Under the pieces are notes generated by a model. It saw only the letters and a list, made by a program, of their open reading frames with translations. It had not been told where the DNA came from and made no database searches. From positions 372,001 through 436,000 of the forward strand of contig NZ_JACCBT010000001.1 in NCBI RefSeq assembly GCF_013409045.1: DNA of 64,000 nucleotides. The letters run 5' to 3'. This document shows, piece by piece, positions 41,280-50,358 of the stretch. Both the position numbers and the translations under genes were made by a program. The stretch is from Actinomadura citrea (GTDB lineage: Bacteria > Actinomycetota > Actinomycetes > Streptosporangiales > Streptosporangiaceae). Every line of letters starts with the position of its first letter. Position 1 is the first letter of the stretch.

Positions 41280-41349
41280 ATCCCTTCGGGTGCGCACAGC
41301 TCAGAGGCCCCTTCCGATCTCGGGAGGGGCCTCTTGCGTGCGCCATGGG
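41280..41349. repeat. 70-bp direct repeat, distal end (att)
   Basis: Copy of 37852-37921 including the tRNA terminator hairpin (41303-41334). It marks the far junction of the decayed element; ordinary chromosome follows. Confidence 0.85.
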
Positions 41350-41489
41350 GGCCTCGGCCGCTGGTTGCACTTGTGCGCCCGAGATCCCGCAAGCATCCGG
41401 GCGGGACGGAGAACCCAGTCGCGGATAGCTTCGTATGGGATGTCGGTGGCAAGGGCACCGGGCCGTGATCGCCTGCGCCCGAGCCGGGC

Positions 41490-42701
41490 GTGACGCTGCG
41501 CTGGGAGCGATTCGTGAAGCTGCGAGACGAGATCGAGACGACCCTGCGAGGGTGGCACGCCTACGAGGCGGAGCGCGGGTCGGCGGCCGTCATCGACTTC
41601 GATTGCGCACCCACCACCGCACCCACCGAGCCGGCGACCAGCCGTCTTGCGGTTTACCGGCGCCTGGCCGATCTGCGCGCCCGCACCGTCGAGGCCGGCG
41701 CCGACCGTCTCACCACCCGTCTGACCGCCGATCTCGCCTATCTCGGCGCGCTCATGGGTGAACACCCGCCGCTGGGCGACTACGTCCGGGCCACTCAAGG
41801 GTGCGCCGCGGTCGGTTGGCGGGACGACTACGTCGCCTACCGCGGTGACCAGGCCCGCCAGGCACTCGGCGCGCTGGGGGTCGGGTGGGGTTCCGAGACC
41901 GTCCGGGAGTTGAGGGCGGTCGAGGGGCCGATCGAGGCCGAGGAGGCGCCCGACGCGATCAGGCAGGCCGCCGGAGACTACGAGACGGTCGTCCGCCAGG
42001 CCACCGGCAGCCAGGCCCCGTTCAACCTCACCATCGAGACCGCCGAGGTGGACGCCTACTGGGCGTACTGGCTGGACGGTTCCGGCGACAATGTCCGGCT
42101 GCGCCTCAACCTTCGCCGCGCCGGTTTCACCAAGGTCGCCGCCCGCCAGTTCGCTCTTCACGAGGTACTCGGCCACGGTCTCCAAAGCGCGAGTTGGACG
42201 GCCCGGGCCGCTGCGCAGGAGGTCCCCTGGGTGCGTCTGATGTCGGTGCACGCGCCGCAACAGGTCCTGCTCGAAGGGCTCGCGCAAGCGCTCCCCCTGT
42301 TCGTCGCTCCCGATGACGAACAACTGGTCGCTCGCACCAAGTTCGACCACTACAACCAACTTGTGCGCGCCGAGTTGCACATCGCCCTCAATCAGGGGGC
42401 AGGTATCGCGGAGTTGGCCGAGCGCGCCCGTTTCCGGATGCCCTGGACGACCGAGGCCGCGGTTGCCGACGTCCTCGCGGACAGGGGAGCCGACCCGCAA
42501 CTTCGCTCATACCTTTGGGCCTACCCTGCCGGAATCGACTGGTTCGCCAACCTCGCCGCCGCAGACCAGGCCACCAGGACAGCCGCCCTCCAGGCCGCCT
42601 ACCGAGACCCGTTGACGCCCACGGATCTGGCAACGCTCTGGCCGGCAGGCCCCGCCATCGGCGGCCAAGACGCCTCCGGGGGCTTCAAGGCTTCCTCGTG
42701 A
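41490..42701 (+). CDS. HExxGH metallopeptidase-like protein
   Basis: A 403-residue protein with zinc-binding HEVLGHGLQSA (about residues 222-232) and a downstream LLEGLAQALPLFV, where the Glu could be the third ligand. The N-terminal half is helical (LAVYRRLADLRARTVEAGAD). No signal peptide, so cytosolic. The pattern resembles DUF885/Peptidase_M32-like helical metallopeptidases, but exact family is unsure. GTG 41490 starts MTLRWERFVKLRDE; a shorter start is possible. Confidence 0.7.
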   Translation: MTLRWERFVKLRDEIETTLRGWHAYEAERGSAAVIDFDCAPTTAPTEPATSRLAVYRRLADLRARTVEAGADRLTTRLTADLAYLGALMGEHPPLGDYVRATQGCAAVGWRDDYVAYRGDQARQALGALGVGWGSETVRELRAVEGPIEAEEAPDAIRQAAGDYETVVRQATGSQAPFNLTIETAEVDAYWAYWLDGSGDNVRLRLNLRRAGFTKVAARQFALHEVLGHGLQSASWTARAAAQEVPWVRLMSVHAPQQVLLEGLAQALPLFVAPDDEQLVARTKFDHYNQLVRAELHIALNQGAGIAELAERARFRMPWTTEAAVADVLADRGADPQLRSYLWAYPAGIDWFANLAAADQATRTAALQAAYRDPLTPTDLATLWPAGPAIGGQDASGGFKASS

Positions 42702-42741
42702 TTCTCGAGTGGGTCGTGAAGTGTGGCTCGTAGCCTGAGGC

Positions 42742-43695
42742 ATGCCGAGTGGGTGGGATGTGCGGGAAGTCTGGTTCGGTGCAGAGGACGTCTCGTTGGC
42801 CGGCTCGCTCGGGGTTCCTGGTGAAGGGGCAGCGGCAGGCGTGGTTCTGATCGGGGGCTCGGGACCGTCGGATCGGGACAACGACGGCTACTTCCGCCCG
42901 ATCCGTCGATATCTGCTGGAGGCAGGGATCGCGGTCCTCAGCTACGACAAGCGCGGTGTGGGGCGGTCGTCGGGCCGGTGGCGTGCGGCGACGATGGACG
43001 ACCTGGCCTCCGACGCGCTGGCGGCGCTGGACTTCCTGCGCGCGCAGCCGGAGGTGCCGGACGAGGCGGTCGGGTTGTTCGGTCACAGTGAGGGCGGCTG
43101 GGTAGCCCTGCGCGCGGCCGCCCGCGATGCACCGTCCTGGGTCATCACCAACAGTTGCCCTGGAGTGACCCCGGCAGAACAGGAACGCTACGCGGTGGCC
43201 AACGCTGTCAAAGCGTCCGGCACCCAATCTCAGCAGGACAATGCCGACGTCTTGGCGCTCTACGACCGGCTGGTGGAGGCGGGTCGACGTGGTGCCGACT
43301 TCGCTGAGGCGACCCGGCTCGTTGCCCGGGCCGGGCATCCGCCAGGTCTGGCCGCCTACTGGGGTGATGTCGACGCCGATGGTTGGGAGTTCCTCAAGCG
43401 CAAGCAGGATCATGACCCCCTGCCCGATGCGCGCCGATCGCGATGTCCCCACTTGGCGATCTTCGGTGGTTCTGACGAGCTCGTTCCCGTCGCCGACAGC
43501 ATCCGGCTGTTCAGTGCCGTCGCCTGTGACGGCGACCGTGACCAGCGGGCGACGTTGACCGTGGAGGTGTTCCCCGGAGCCGACCATCGAGTGCAACGGG
43601 GTGGTGTGCTTGCCCCGGGTTACCTTCGAACCCTCGCGCAGTGGATTCACGCGGCCGCCCCGGATCGGGGTTCGAGGTCGAACGCGTCCAGATGA
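42742..43695 (+). CDS. alpha/beta hydrolase (acyl-peptidase or dienelactone type)
   Basis: A 317-residue serine hydrolase. It has VVLIGGSGPSDRDNDGYFR near residue 35, YDKRGVGRSSG near 75, nucleophile elbow GLFGHSEGGWVAL (about 112-124), catalytic Asp in FGGSDELVPVADS and His in EVFPGADHRVQ. The long insertion between nucleophile and Asp is helical. Substrate unknown, perhaps peptides or esters. It stands 40 bp after the metallopeptidase-like gene. Confidence 0.85.
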   Translation: MPSGWDVREVWFGAEDVSLAGSLGVPGEGAAAGVVLIGGSGPSDRDNDGYFRPIRRYLLEAGIAVLSYDKRGVGRSSGRWRAATMDDLASDALAALDFLRAQPEVPDEAVGLFGHSEGGWVALRAAARDAPSWVITNSCPGVTPAEQERYAVANAVKASGTQSQQDNADVLALYDRLVEAGRRGADFAEATRLVARAGHPPGLAAYWGDVDADGWEFLKRKQDHDPLPDARRSRCPHLAIFGGSDELVPVADSIRLFSAVACDGDRDQRATLTVEVFPGADHRVQRGGVLAPGYLRTLAQWIHAAAPDRGSRSNASR

Positions 43696-43703
43696 GGGTC
43701 CGC

Positions 43704-44177
43704 TCAGGACGGTTCGCGCTCTGTGGGACGCCGTACTGAGGTCGTTTCGCTCGTCAGGGGCGCGCCGTTCGCTGCGATGGGCAGGAGGTCGGGTACGCGG
43801 GCACCGTCGTCGTCGACCAGGACGGAGTGCGTCTCGCCCGCTGTGAAGGCGTGGCGTTCGCCCCACTGCCGCAGCGTGACGATCACGGGGAAGAGGTCCT
43901 TGCCCGCCTCGGTGAGCGCGTACAGCCGGCGCCTGCCCGAAGGGGCGTCGACCTGGGTGAGCAGGCCGTGGGCGGTCAGCTTGCGGAGCCGGTCGCTGAG
44001 GATGTTGCGGGCGATTCCGGTGCGCTGCTGGAAGTCGGTGAACGAGCGGGCGCCGTCCATCGCGTCGCGGACGATGAGCAGGCTCCACCGGTCGCCGACC
44101 AGGTCGGCGGTGCGGGCGACCGGGCAGACCGGGTCCGTCCACGCGGGGTTCTGCCCGTCGGTCTCGTCGCGTGCCAT
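43704..44177 (-). CDS. HxlR-family transcriptional regulator
   Basis: A 157-residue winged-helix protein: PVCPVARTADLVGDRWSLLI with the conserved Cys near residue 18, RDAMDGARSFTDFQQRTGIA, RNILSDRLRKLTAHGLL and RRLYALTEAGKDLFPVI. HxlR proteins sense electrophiles or oxidants, often through the N-terminal Cys. It is divergent from the MFS transporter and the palindrome at 44230-44244 lies between them, so it probably represses both. Confidence 0.9.
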   Translation of the reverse strand: MARDETDGQNPAWTDPVCPVARTADLVGDRWSLLIVRDAMDGARSFTDFQQRTGIARNILSDRLRKLTAHGLLTQVDAPSGRRRLYALTEAGKDLFPVIVTLRQWGERHAFTAGETHSVLVDDDGARVPDLLPIAANGAPLTSETTSVRRPTEREPS

Positions 44178-44229
44178 CAGCCCTCCAACGAGTTGCGTAA
44201 TGAAACCATTCTGACCTACCCTCCGTTCA

Positions 44230-44244
44230 GTTTCAAAATGAAAC
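44230..44244. promoter_or_regulatory. GTTTCA-AAA-TGAAAC palindrome, likely HxlR operator
   Basis: A perfect 6-bp inverted repeat with 3-base spacer in the gap between the divergent HxlR and MFS genes. A further half site TGAAACC lies at about 44199-44205. Its AT-rich content stands out from the surroundings. Confidence 0.65.
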
Positions 44245-44260
44245 CAAACGGAGGTGGGCT

Positions 44261-45454
44261 GTGCACGGGAGGACGAGGCTGCTGCTGGCGGCGGTGTGCG
44301 GGGTCGCGGTCGCGAGCGTCTACGCCGGGCAGCCGGTACTGGGCGTGATGGGACGCGATCTGGGCGTTCCGGTCGACTCGCTCGGCTGGTTCGTGGCCGC
44401 CGGCCAGCTCGGCTATCTGGCAGGACTGGTGCTGCTGGTGCCGTTGGGCGACATGCTCGACCGCCGGCGCCTGATCGCCGCGCACCTCGGCCTCGTGGCC
44501 GCGGGTGCGGTGACCACCGCGGCCGCCCCGGTCGCCTGGGCGGCCTTCTCCGGACTGGCCGCGGCGGGCGTGTTCGCGGTGGTGGTGCAGACCGCGGTCG
44601 CGTACACGGCGTCGATCTCCCCGTCGGCCGAGCGCGGGCGCAACCTCGGCATCGTGACCTCGGGCGTGGTGATCGGCATCCTCGGCGCGCGGGTCGTGGC
44701 GGGAGTCCTCGCGGACCTGTGGGGATGGCGGAGCGTCTACCTGGCCCTGGCCGCCCTCGCCGGCGTGCTCGCCCTGCTCACCCTCACCGTGCTGCCCGCG
44801 GATGTCCGCTCTGACGGGGCACGGTACGGACAGGTGCTCCGGTCCCTCGGTGGGTTGTTCGTGCGGCCGGTGTTCCTCAGCCGTGGGCTGATCGCGTTCT
44901 TCCTGTTCGCGTCGTTCGGCACCCTGTGGAGCGGCATGGCCCTGCCGCTGGCCGGTGCGCCGTGGCATCTCAGCGAAGCGCAGATCGGGCTTTTCGGTGT
45001 CGCGGGGCTGGCCGGGGCTCTGGGCGCCGCCCGGTCCGGACGGTGGGGCGACGCCGGGCACGCGCGCCGGGTCACCGGCCTCGCACTCGGGCTCCTGCTC
45101 GTCTCCTGGGCCGCGATCGGACAGCTCTCGTGGTCGCTGCCCCTGCTGGTCCTCGGCGTGATCGTGCTCGACTTCGCCGTCCAGGCCGTCCACGTGAGCA
45201 ACCAGCACACCCTCACCGCCGCCTACCCCGACCGCACCAGCACCACCATCGGCGCCTACATGGTCTTCTACTCCCTCGGCTCGGCCCTGGGGGCGGCCGC
45301 GACGACGGCCCTGTTCGACGCCGCCGGCTGGATCGGCCCCACCGTCCTCGGCGCGACGCTTGCGCTCTGCGCCCTCGCCACCTGGGCTTTCACCCCCTAC
45401 ACGGCGGACCGCGTCGCCCACCGTCCACAACTCGAACAGGCGGAGAACGCTTGA
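44261..45454 (+). CDS. MFS transporter
   Basis: A 397-residue integral membrane protein with about 12 helices. The motif-A loop after helix 2 is LVPLGDMLDRRRLIAAHLGL (about residues 65-84), and the second half has GAARSGRWGDAGHARRVTGL in the equivalent place. The layout fits drug or metabolite exporters of the DHA1-like group. The GTG at 44261 follows GGAGG. Probably controlled by the divergent HxlR regulator. Confidence 0.88.
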   Translation: MHGRTRLLLAAVCGVAVASVYAGQPVLGVMGRDLGVPVDSLGWFVAAGQLGYLAGLVLLVPLGDMLDRRRLIAAHLGLVAAGAVTTAAAPVAWAAFSGLAAAGVFAVVVQTAVAYTASISPSAERGRNLGIVTSGVVIGILGARVVAGVLADLWGWRSVYLALAALAGVLALLTLTVLPADVRSDGARYGQVLRSLGGLFVRPVFLSRGLIAFFLFASFGTLWSGMALPLAGAPWHLSEAQIGLFGVAGLAGALGAARSGRWGDAGHARRVTGLALGLLLVSWAAIGQLSWSLPLLVLGVIVLDFAVQAVHVSNQHTLTAAYPDRTSTTIGAYMVFYSLGSALGAAATTALFDAAGWIGPTVLGATLALCALATWAFTPYTADRVAHRPQLEQAENA

Positions 45455-45552
45455 CCGGGTGGCGAACTCGTCACCGACGACGTCGAGTTGGCGCGGCGGT
45501 GGTCGGGTCCGAGCCGGGTCGTGGACGCGAGGGCCGCGAGGCCGGGGAATCG

Positions 45553-46095
45553 CTAGCGGCGGGCGTGGCGGATCTTGAGGCGGCCGAGGCCCATGGCGCC
45601 GGTGATGCGGATCTTGGGCCCGCCGGGGCGGGTGGGGCGGCGGGGCGTGTAGCGCGCGTCCTTCAGCCCGGTGCGCAGACCCTCGATCTCGACGATCGCG
45701 TCACGAGGGACGGTGATCTTGGCACGGCCGGTGCCGACCTGCAGTTCGATGTCGACCACCGGGTGATCGATGATCGCCTTGGACAGGTCCAGGTGCACCC
45801 GTCCGAAGGCGGACTCGACCTTGAGGACGCGGGGTACCCGCCAGGGGCCGCGACGCTTGATCCGTCCGGTGGCGGCGCCGATCGTGGACGTGGGGCCTGC
45901 GTCCTCGTCCGGGAGTGCGGCCAGGGGCGTCGCGAGGTCGCCGTGGGTTCTGGCGCTGAGCACCTGGTCGAGGCGCTCGTCCATCTCCTCGTGCGTGAGG
46001 TGCCCTTTGGCGTACGCCTCCCGCAGGCGCTGCACGGCGGTGTCGCGGTCGTCGTCGCCGACGAGGCGCGCCTGATTCTCCGGACGGGGGGTCAC
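45553..46095 (-). CDS. DUF1707 protein with LiaF-like C-terminal domain
   Basis: A 180-residue protein. DUF1707 is at about residues 10-60 (RLVGDDDRDTAVQRLREAYA, KGHLTHEEMDERLDQVLSAR, THGDLATPLAALP). The second half is a beta-helix-like domain (SAFGRVHLDLSKAIIDHPVV, DIELQVGTGRAKITVPRDAI, VEIEGLRTG), common in cell-envelope stress proteins. No membrane helix. Role unknown; probably senses or scaffolds at the membrane. Confidence 0.82.
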   Translation of the reverse strand: MTPRPENQARLVGDDDRDTAVQRLREAYAKGHLTHEEMDERLDQVLSARTHGDLATPLAALPDEDAGPTSTIGAATGRIKRRGPWRVPRVLKVESAFGRVHLDLSKAIIDHPVVDIELQVGTGRAKITVPRDAIVEIEGLRTGLKDARYTPRRPTRPGGPKIRITGAMGLGRLKIRHARR

Positions 46096-46146
46096 GCCAT
46101 CACCTTAGCGCCGTCCCCGCGATCCGGCCCGGGAGGGAGCCGCGGG

Positions 46147-46776
46147 TCAGCGGGGTTCGGTGCCGGGGACCAGGCGGTGCCTGAGGGGCTTGCCGACGCC
46201 GAGGAAGGTGTGGCCCGTCATGCCGTTGATGACGCCGGCGGCGGAGGCGTACCAGGCGCAGATCGCGGTGAGGACGCCGAGGTAGCCGCCGATCTTGATC
46301 GTGGTCTCGCTGGTGGCGAAGTTCCCGATGAACAGGATGATCTCCGTGGCCTCCAGGGCGACGAACACCGCCAGGACGGCCTGGTTGACCTGGGTCGCCC
46401 AGAGCATCATGTAGGTGTTGAAGATCGCGAAGGCGAGGAGGATCCAGCCGAGGTCGTTGGCCTCCTGGGCGGGAGTCGTCTCCCCGGCGATGAGGACGGC
46501 GTAGAGGCCGAGACCGAGCCAGAAGCCGCCGTAGGACGAGAAGGCCGTCGCGCCGAACACGTTGCGACCGCGGAACTCCCACATGCCGGCCAGGATCAGG
46601 ACGAGGCCGCCGTAGGCGAGGGCGTAGGCCAGCCAGGCGTCGGTGCCGTCGGTCCACCCGGCGTTCTTGACGGACAGAAGGAACAGGGTCAGGGCGAAGG
46701 CCGCCAGGCCCAGGGGGGCCGGATCGGCGATACCGGACGGGGTGTGCGGGATGGACTCTTGCTCGACGTGGGTCAT
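46147..46776 (-). CDS. SatP/GPR1-FUN34-YaaH acetate transporter
   Basis: A 209-residue membrane protein with six helices. The family signature at the N-terminus is present as ADPAPLGLAAFALTLFLLSV (the NPAPLGL-like motif), followed by FGATAFSSYGGFWLGLGLYA, LLAFAIFNTYMMLWATQVN and a final ASAAGVINGMTGHTFLGVGK. It takes up acetate or succinate with protons. The ATG at 46776 follows GGAGG. Confidence 0.88.
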   Translation of the reverse strand: MTHVEQESIPHTPSGIADPAPLGLAAFALTLFLLSVKNAGWTDGTDAWLAYALAYGGLVLILAGMWEFRGRNVFGATAFSSYGGFWLGLGLYAVLIAGETTPAQEANDLGWILLAFAIFNTYMMLWATQVNQAVLAVFVALEATEIILFIGNFATSETTIKIGGYLGVLTAICAWYASAAGVINGMTGHTFLGVGKPLRHRLVPGTEPR

Positions 46777-47122
46777 GGTGCCTCCTCGCTGGAGTCCCAT
46801 CGCCTTGTCTCGCGCGGTCTCGGCCGGACAGGGATGGACGAAGGAATGCGGACAACGGACGTCCGGACGTCCCGGATGGGACCGTTATCTCCTCGGCCCT
46901 GTTTCGGATCATAACTCCGCTCGCACGTCAGGTCAGGCGCCCCTTCGCGGGGCATTTCCGGCATATCCCCACTAATCACGGTCACTGAGGCGGAGGGGCG
47001 AAACGGCGTCCCCCGATATGTGAAATCATTTGCCTCGTGCGGAAGGTATCCCCTCTCAATGGGGAAGCTTCGTTGAATGGCCGATCGGTTGGGCGGGCAA
47101 GCCTTGGCGAAGGCGTTGCCGA
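46777..47122. other. 346-bp intergenic region, no gene seen
   Basis: No frame with coding character. It holds the upstream region of the acetate transporter, including a GGACGTCCGGACGTCC direct/inverted repeat near 46857-46873 and an AT-richer patch near 46960-47060, and the 3' end of the SDR gene follows. Confidence 0.45.
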
Positions 47123-47986
47123 CTACTTGACGACGGCGGGGCTGAAGATGGGCGGGTCGCCGAGGTGCCCGCGGTGGGACCGGGGTCTGCTTCCGTCGAC
47201 GTCCACCACGCCCAGTTCGGCGCCGAGTTCGGCCCCGATGTGGACCTGCCCGCTCCACCGCATGAACTCCGGGTGCCGGGCGAGCGCGTCGATCACCCGT
47301 CCGCTGAACTCGGCGGACTCCGCCCCCGCGGCGAACGACTTGTACCGGTCGGGGACGCCCTCGAAGAGCGCTCTGTTGCGCTCGGTCTTCAGCAGACCCA
47401 TCCACAGCGAGATGACGGCGACATTGTAGGGCTCGAAGTCGACCGCCATGTCGTGCGCCATCTTGTCGACGGCGGCCTTTCCCGCGCCATAGGCCGGGCC
47501 GTGCATGTAACAACGTCCGCCGAAAGAGGAGGTGTTGACGACGAGGCCCGCCTTGTTCCTCACCAGCAACGGGGCGGCGTAGTAGGCGGCCACGTAGGCG
47601 GAGCGCATCCCCACGTCGAACATGCTCTGGAGCCCCAGCGGCTTTTCCCAGAACGGCCCTTCGCGGGTGAGGCCGTCCGGAATCGTGAACGCGTTGTTGA
47701 CGAGGACGTCCAGCCTGCCGTGCTCGCGTTCCACCCGCCTGAACAGGTCCGCGACCTGCGCGTCGTCGGAGTGGTCGCAGATCACGGGCACGCCGGTGCC
47801 GCCGCGGGCGTCGATCTCCTCGGCCGTGGCGAGGACCGTGCCCGGAAGGTCGGCGTCGCCCTCCGAGCGGGTCCGGCCCGTCACGTAGACCGTCGCGCCG
47901 GTCGCGCCGAGGGCCAGCGCGATGCCCTTCCCGGCGCCGCGGCTGGCGCCGGTGACCACGACGACCCGGTCTCCGGTGAGGCTCAC
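47123..47986 (-). CDS. short-chain dehydrogenase/reductase
   Basis: A 287-residue classical SDR. Cofactor motif TGASRGAGKGIALALG (about residues 12-27), LDVLVNNAF near 93-101, catalytic Ser in VVNTSSFGG and YxxxK in YGAGKAAVDKMAHD (about 165-178). A Cys-Tyr-Met insert (GGRCYMHGPAYGAGK) precedes the Tyr. The substrate is unknown. Its GTG overlaps the upstream hydrolase stop (GTGA), so both act in one pathway. Confidence 0.88.
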   Translation of the reverse strand: MSLTGDRVVVVTGASRGAGKGIALALGATGATVYVTGRTRSEGDADLPGTVLATAEEIDARGGTGVPVICDHSDDAQVADLFRRVEREHGRLDVLVNNAFTIPDGLTREGPFWEKPLGLQSMFDVGMRSAYVAAYYAAPLLVRNKAGLVVNTSSFGGRCYMHGPAYGAGKAAVDKMAHDMAVDFEPYNVAVISLWMGLLKTERNRALFEGVPDRYKSFAAGAESAEFSGRVIDALARHPEFMRWSGQVHIGAELGAELGVVDVDGSRPRSHRGHLGDPPIFSPAVVK

Positions 47987-48951
47987 CTGTCGCTCCCCGC
48001 GAGGAATCCGAGCATCGCCGCCGTGGTCTCGGCGGGCCTCTCCATCTGCATCATGTGGCCGGCCTGCTTGATCATGTGGACGCCGCGGACGTCGGCGTGG
48101 TGGTCGCCGAGCCTGTTCAGGGGGTCGTCGCCGTGCCAGCCCTCAAGGTCGGCGTCCTGCTCGCTGCCGATGAAGTAGTACGGGACGGGATTCTTCCGGT
48201 CGCCGTAGGACTTGCGGTACTCCCAGGACAGGTCCATCGCCCGGTACCAGTTGAGCCCGCCGGTGAAGCCGCTGCGGCCGTAGGCGTCGACGTAGAACTC
48301 CAGTTCCGGCTCGGTCAGCCACGTCCACGGGAGCGGCGGCGTCTCGGGGAGGGCGTCGATATAGGACGTGCCCGGAGGTTGCCGCCAGACGTCGAGGTAG
48401 TGGTAGTCGCTGGAAAGCGCGTAGAAGACCTTGCGCAGGAACGCGCGGGGCGCGGCGGCGAGGTCGCGGTCGGCGACGCCCGGCTCGGCGAAGTAGTGGA
48501 TGTGGTTGAAGTGCCGTTCGGCCTGGCGGGCGGCCAGCGTCAGGGGCGACTCGTCGCTCGGGGTGAAGAAGGGGTTCTCCAGGCCGATGATCGCGGCGAC
48601 GCGGTCCGGGTGGTGGTGGGCGAGGTCGTAGGCGGCGAAGAGGCCGAAGTCCAGGCCGCTGAAGACGGCCTTCTCCTCGCCGAGGTGGTCGAGGAGGCCG
48701 GTGAGGTCGCCCACGATGCGGTCGACGTCGTACTCGCGGTGGTCCCGGGGGCCGCTGGTGTGCCCCATGCCGCGCATGTCGGGCGCGACGACGCGGAACC
48801 CCGCATCGGCGATCGGACCGATCTGGTGGCGCCAGCTGAACCAGATGTGCGGGAAGCCGTGCAGGAGGACGACGAGCGGCCCCTCGCCCTGCTCCACGTA
48901 GTGGACGTCCAGGCCGTTGATGCGCGCGTACCGATGACTCCAGCCCGCCAT
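47983..48951 (-). CDS. epoxide hydrolase-like alpha/beta hydrolase
   Basis: A 322-residue hydrolase with HGFPHIWFSWRHQI (about residues 30-43), a nucleophile elbow FSGLDFGLFAAYD in which Asp replaces Ser (about 98-105), and a final acid/His region (QAGHMMQMERP). An Asp nucleophile marks epoxide hydrolases or haloalkane/fluoroacetate dehalogenases. A helical cap lies at about 130-230. Coupled to the SDR by a 4-bp overlap. Confidence 0.86.
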   Translation of the reverse strand: MAGWSHRYARINGLDVHYVEQGEGPLVVLLHGFPHIWFSWRHQIGPIADAGFRVVAPDMRGMGHTSGPRDHREYDVDRIVGDLTGLLDHLGEEKAVFSGLDFGLFAAYDLAHHHPDRVAAIIGLENPFFTPSDESPLTLAARQAERHFNHIHYFAEPGVADRDLAAAPRAFLRKVFYALSSDYHYLDVWRQPPGTSYIDALPETPPLPWTWLTEPELEFYVDAYGRSGFTGGLNWYRAMDLSWEYRKSYGDRKNPVPYYFIGSEQDADLEGWHGDDPLNRLGDHHADVRGVHMIKQAGHMMQMERPAETTAAMLGFLAGSDR

Positions 48952-49029
48952 GCTGCGGTTCCTTCGGTTCGGGGAGCCGACCTTCGGACTGTGCAGGACG
49001 ATGCCCTCGGCGGCACCGGCAGGTCCCGC

Positions 49030-50358
49030 TCAGTGGGAACCCAGCGTGATGCGGACGATCGTCCCCTTGGACGGTTCGGACAGCAGTTCGGCCCGTCCGC
49101 CATGGGCGGCGGCGATGGCGGCGACGATGGGAAGGCCGAGGCCGGTACCGCCCTGCGTGCCACGGTGGAAGCGTTCGAAGGCGCGGGCGGCGTCTTCCGG
49201 GGACATGCCCGGCCCCTCGTCCGCCACCTCGATGAGGCCCGGCGCCAGACGGATGGTCGTGGGCGTTCCGGGGGGTGTGTGGGCCCGCACGTTGGCCAGA
49301 AGGTTGGCGAAGACCTGGCGGATGCGGGCCTCGTCGACGGTCGCGACCAGGGTGTCAGGGGCGTCCAGCACGATGGGACGGTCGGGGGCGGCGACGGTCG
49401 CGTCGGCCACGGCGTCCCGGGCGAGGGCGGCGAGGTCGGTGGGGGCGGGGTGCAGGGACGCCTCGCGGTCGAGGCGGGCGAGTTCGAGGAGGTCGGTGAC
49501 GAGACTGTTCATCCGGCGGGCCTCCTCCTCGATGCGGCGCATCGCGTCGGGCAGCTCGTCCGGCCCGAGCGCGCCGTGCCGGTAGAGCTCGGCGTAGCCC
49601 TGGATGGCCGTGAGCGGCGTGCGCAGCTCGTGGGACGCGTCGGCGGCGAACTCGCGGACGCGGGCCTCGGAACGGCTGCGCGCCCAGAACGCCTGCTCGA
49701 TCCGCTCCAGCATCACGTTGATGGCGGACGCCAGGCGGGCCACCTCGGTGCGCCGTCCGGGAGCGGGCATGCGGGCGCGCAGGTCGCCGCCCGCGGTGAT
49801 GGCATGCGCCGTGGCGGCCATCCGGCTCAGCGGCAGCAGGCCGCGGCGGATGAGCCACCGGCCGAGCACGAGCAGGACCGCGAGCAGGAGGGCGGCCGTG
49901 GCGATCTCGGACAGCACGAGGTTGCGGACGGCCGCGTGGATCTCGGTGAGGGGGGACGCCACGACGACGAAGCCCTTCCCCCAGGGACGCGCCACCGCGC
50001 GCAACCCGGGAAGGGAGAACGGTTCGAGGTCGCGCGCGCGGGCGGCCAGCTCGTCCGGGCCCAGTCGCCCCACCTCGCGGACGGCCTGCTCGGGCGCGGG
50101 CGCGTCCCCGCTGAGGACCCTTACCCGCCCCGCCGGGCCGACGGCCAGCACGACGAACTGCGCGGGGGCGACGCCCTGCTCGGGCAGGCCGGGACGCAGC
50201 AGACGCGTCACGGCGCGGTCGCGGGTCGCCTGGAGCTGGCCGTCCACGCGGTGCATCAGGTACCCGTTCAGGACGAGCGCGCTGACCAGGCCCATGATCG
50301 CCAGCCCGGCGGTGGTGATCGCGAGCAGGCCGGTGAGCAGCCGGGCGTTGAGCGTCAT
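49030..50358 (-). CDS. sensor histidine kinase
   Basis: A 442-residue membrane kinase. Two helices (TGLLAITTAGLAIMGLVSAL and ATAALLLAVLLVLGRWLI) enclose an extracellular sensor of about 120 residues. HAMP follows, then the H box FAADASHELRTPLTAIQGYA (about 245), N box IRQVFANLLANVRAHTP, G1 EVADEGPGMSPED and G2 TGLGLPIVAAI. It starts 4 bp inside the response regulator gene. The stimulus is unknown. Confidence 0.92.
   Translation of the reverse strand: MTLNARLLTGLLAITTAGLAIMGLVSALVLNGYLMHRVDGQLQATRDRAVTRLLRPGLPEQGVAPAQFVVLAVGPAGRVRVLSGDAPAPEQAVREVGRLGPDELAARARDLEPFSLPGLRAVARPWGKGFVVVASPLTEIHAAVRNLVLSEIATAALLLAVLLVLGRWLIRRGLLPLSRMAATAHAITAGGDLRARMPAPGRRTEVARLASAINVMLERIEQAFWARSRSEARVREFAADASHELRTPLTAIQGYAELYRHGALGPDELPDAMRRIEEEARRMNSLVTDLLELARLDREASLHPAPTDLAALARDAVADATVAAPDRPIVLDAPDTLVATVDEARIRQVFANLLANVRAHTPPGTPTTIRLAPGLIEVADEGPGMSPEDAARAFERFHRGTQGGTGLGLPIVAAIAAAHGGRAELLSEPSKGTIVRITLGSH

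Larger units (their letters stand above)
37852..41349. mobile_element. decayed integrative element in tRNA-Arg(ACG), 3.5 kb
   Basis: Flanked by the 70-bp perfect repeat. Inside are a broken integrase, a truncated excisionase reading frame, another element-gene relic, a lipoprotein gene, an IS5-type remnant and a small ORF. Loss of the integrase and most of the backbone means it can no longer move by itself. Confidence 0.78.
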
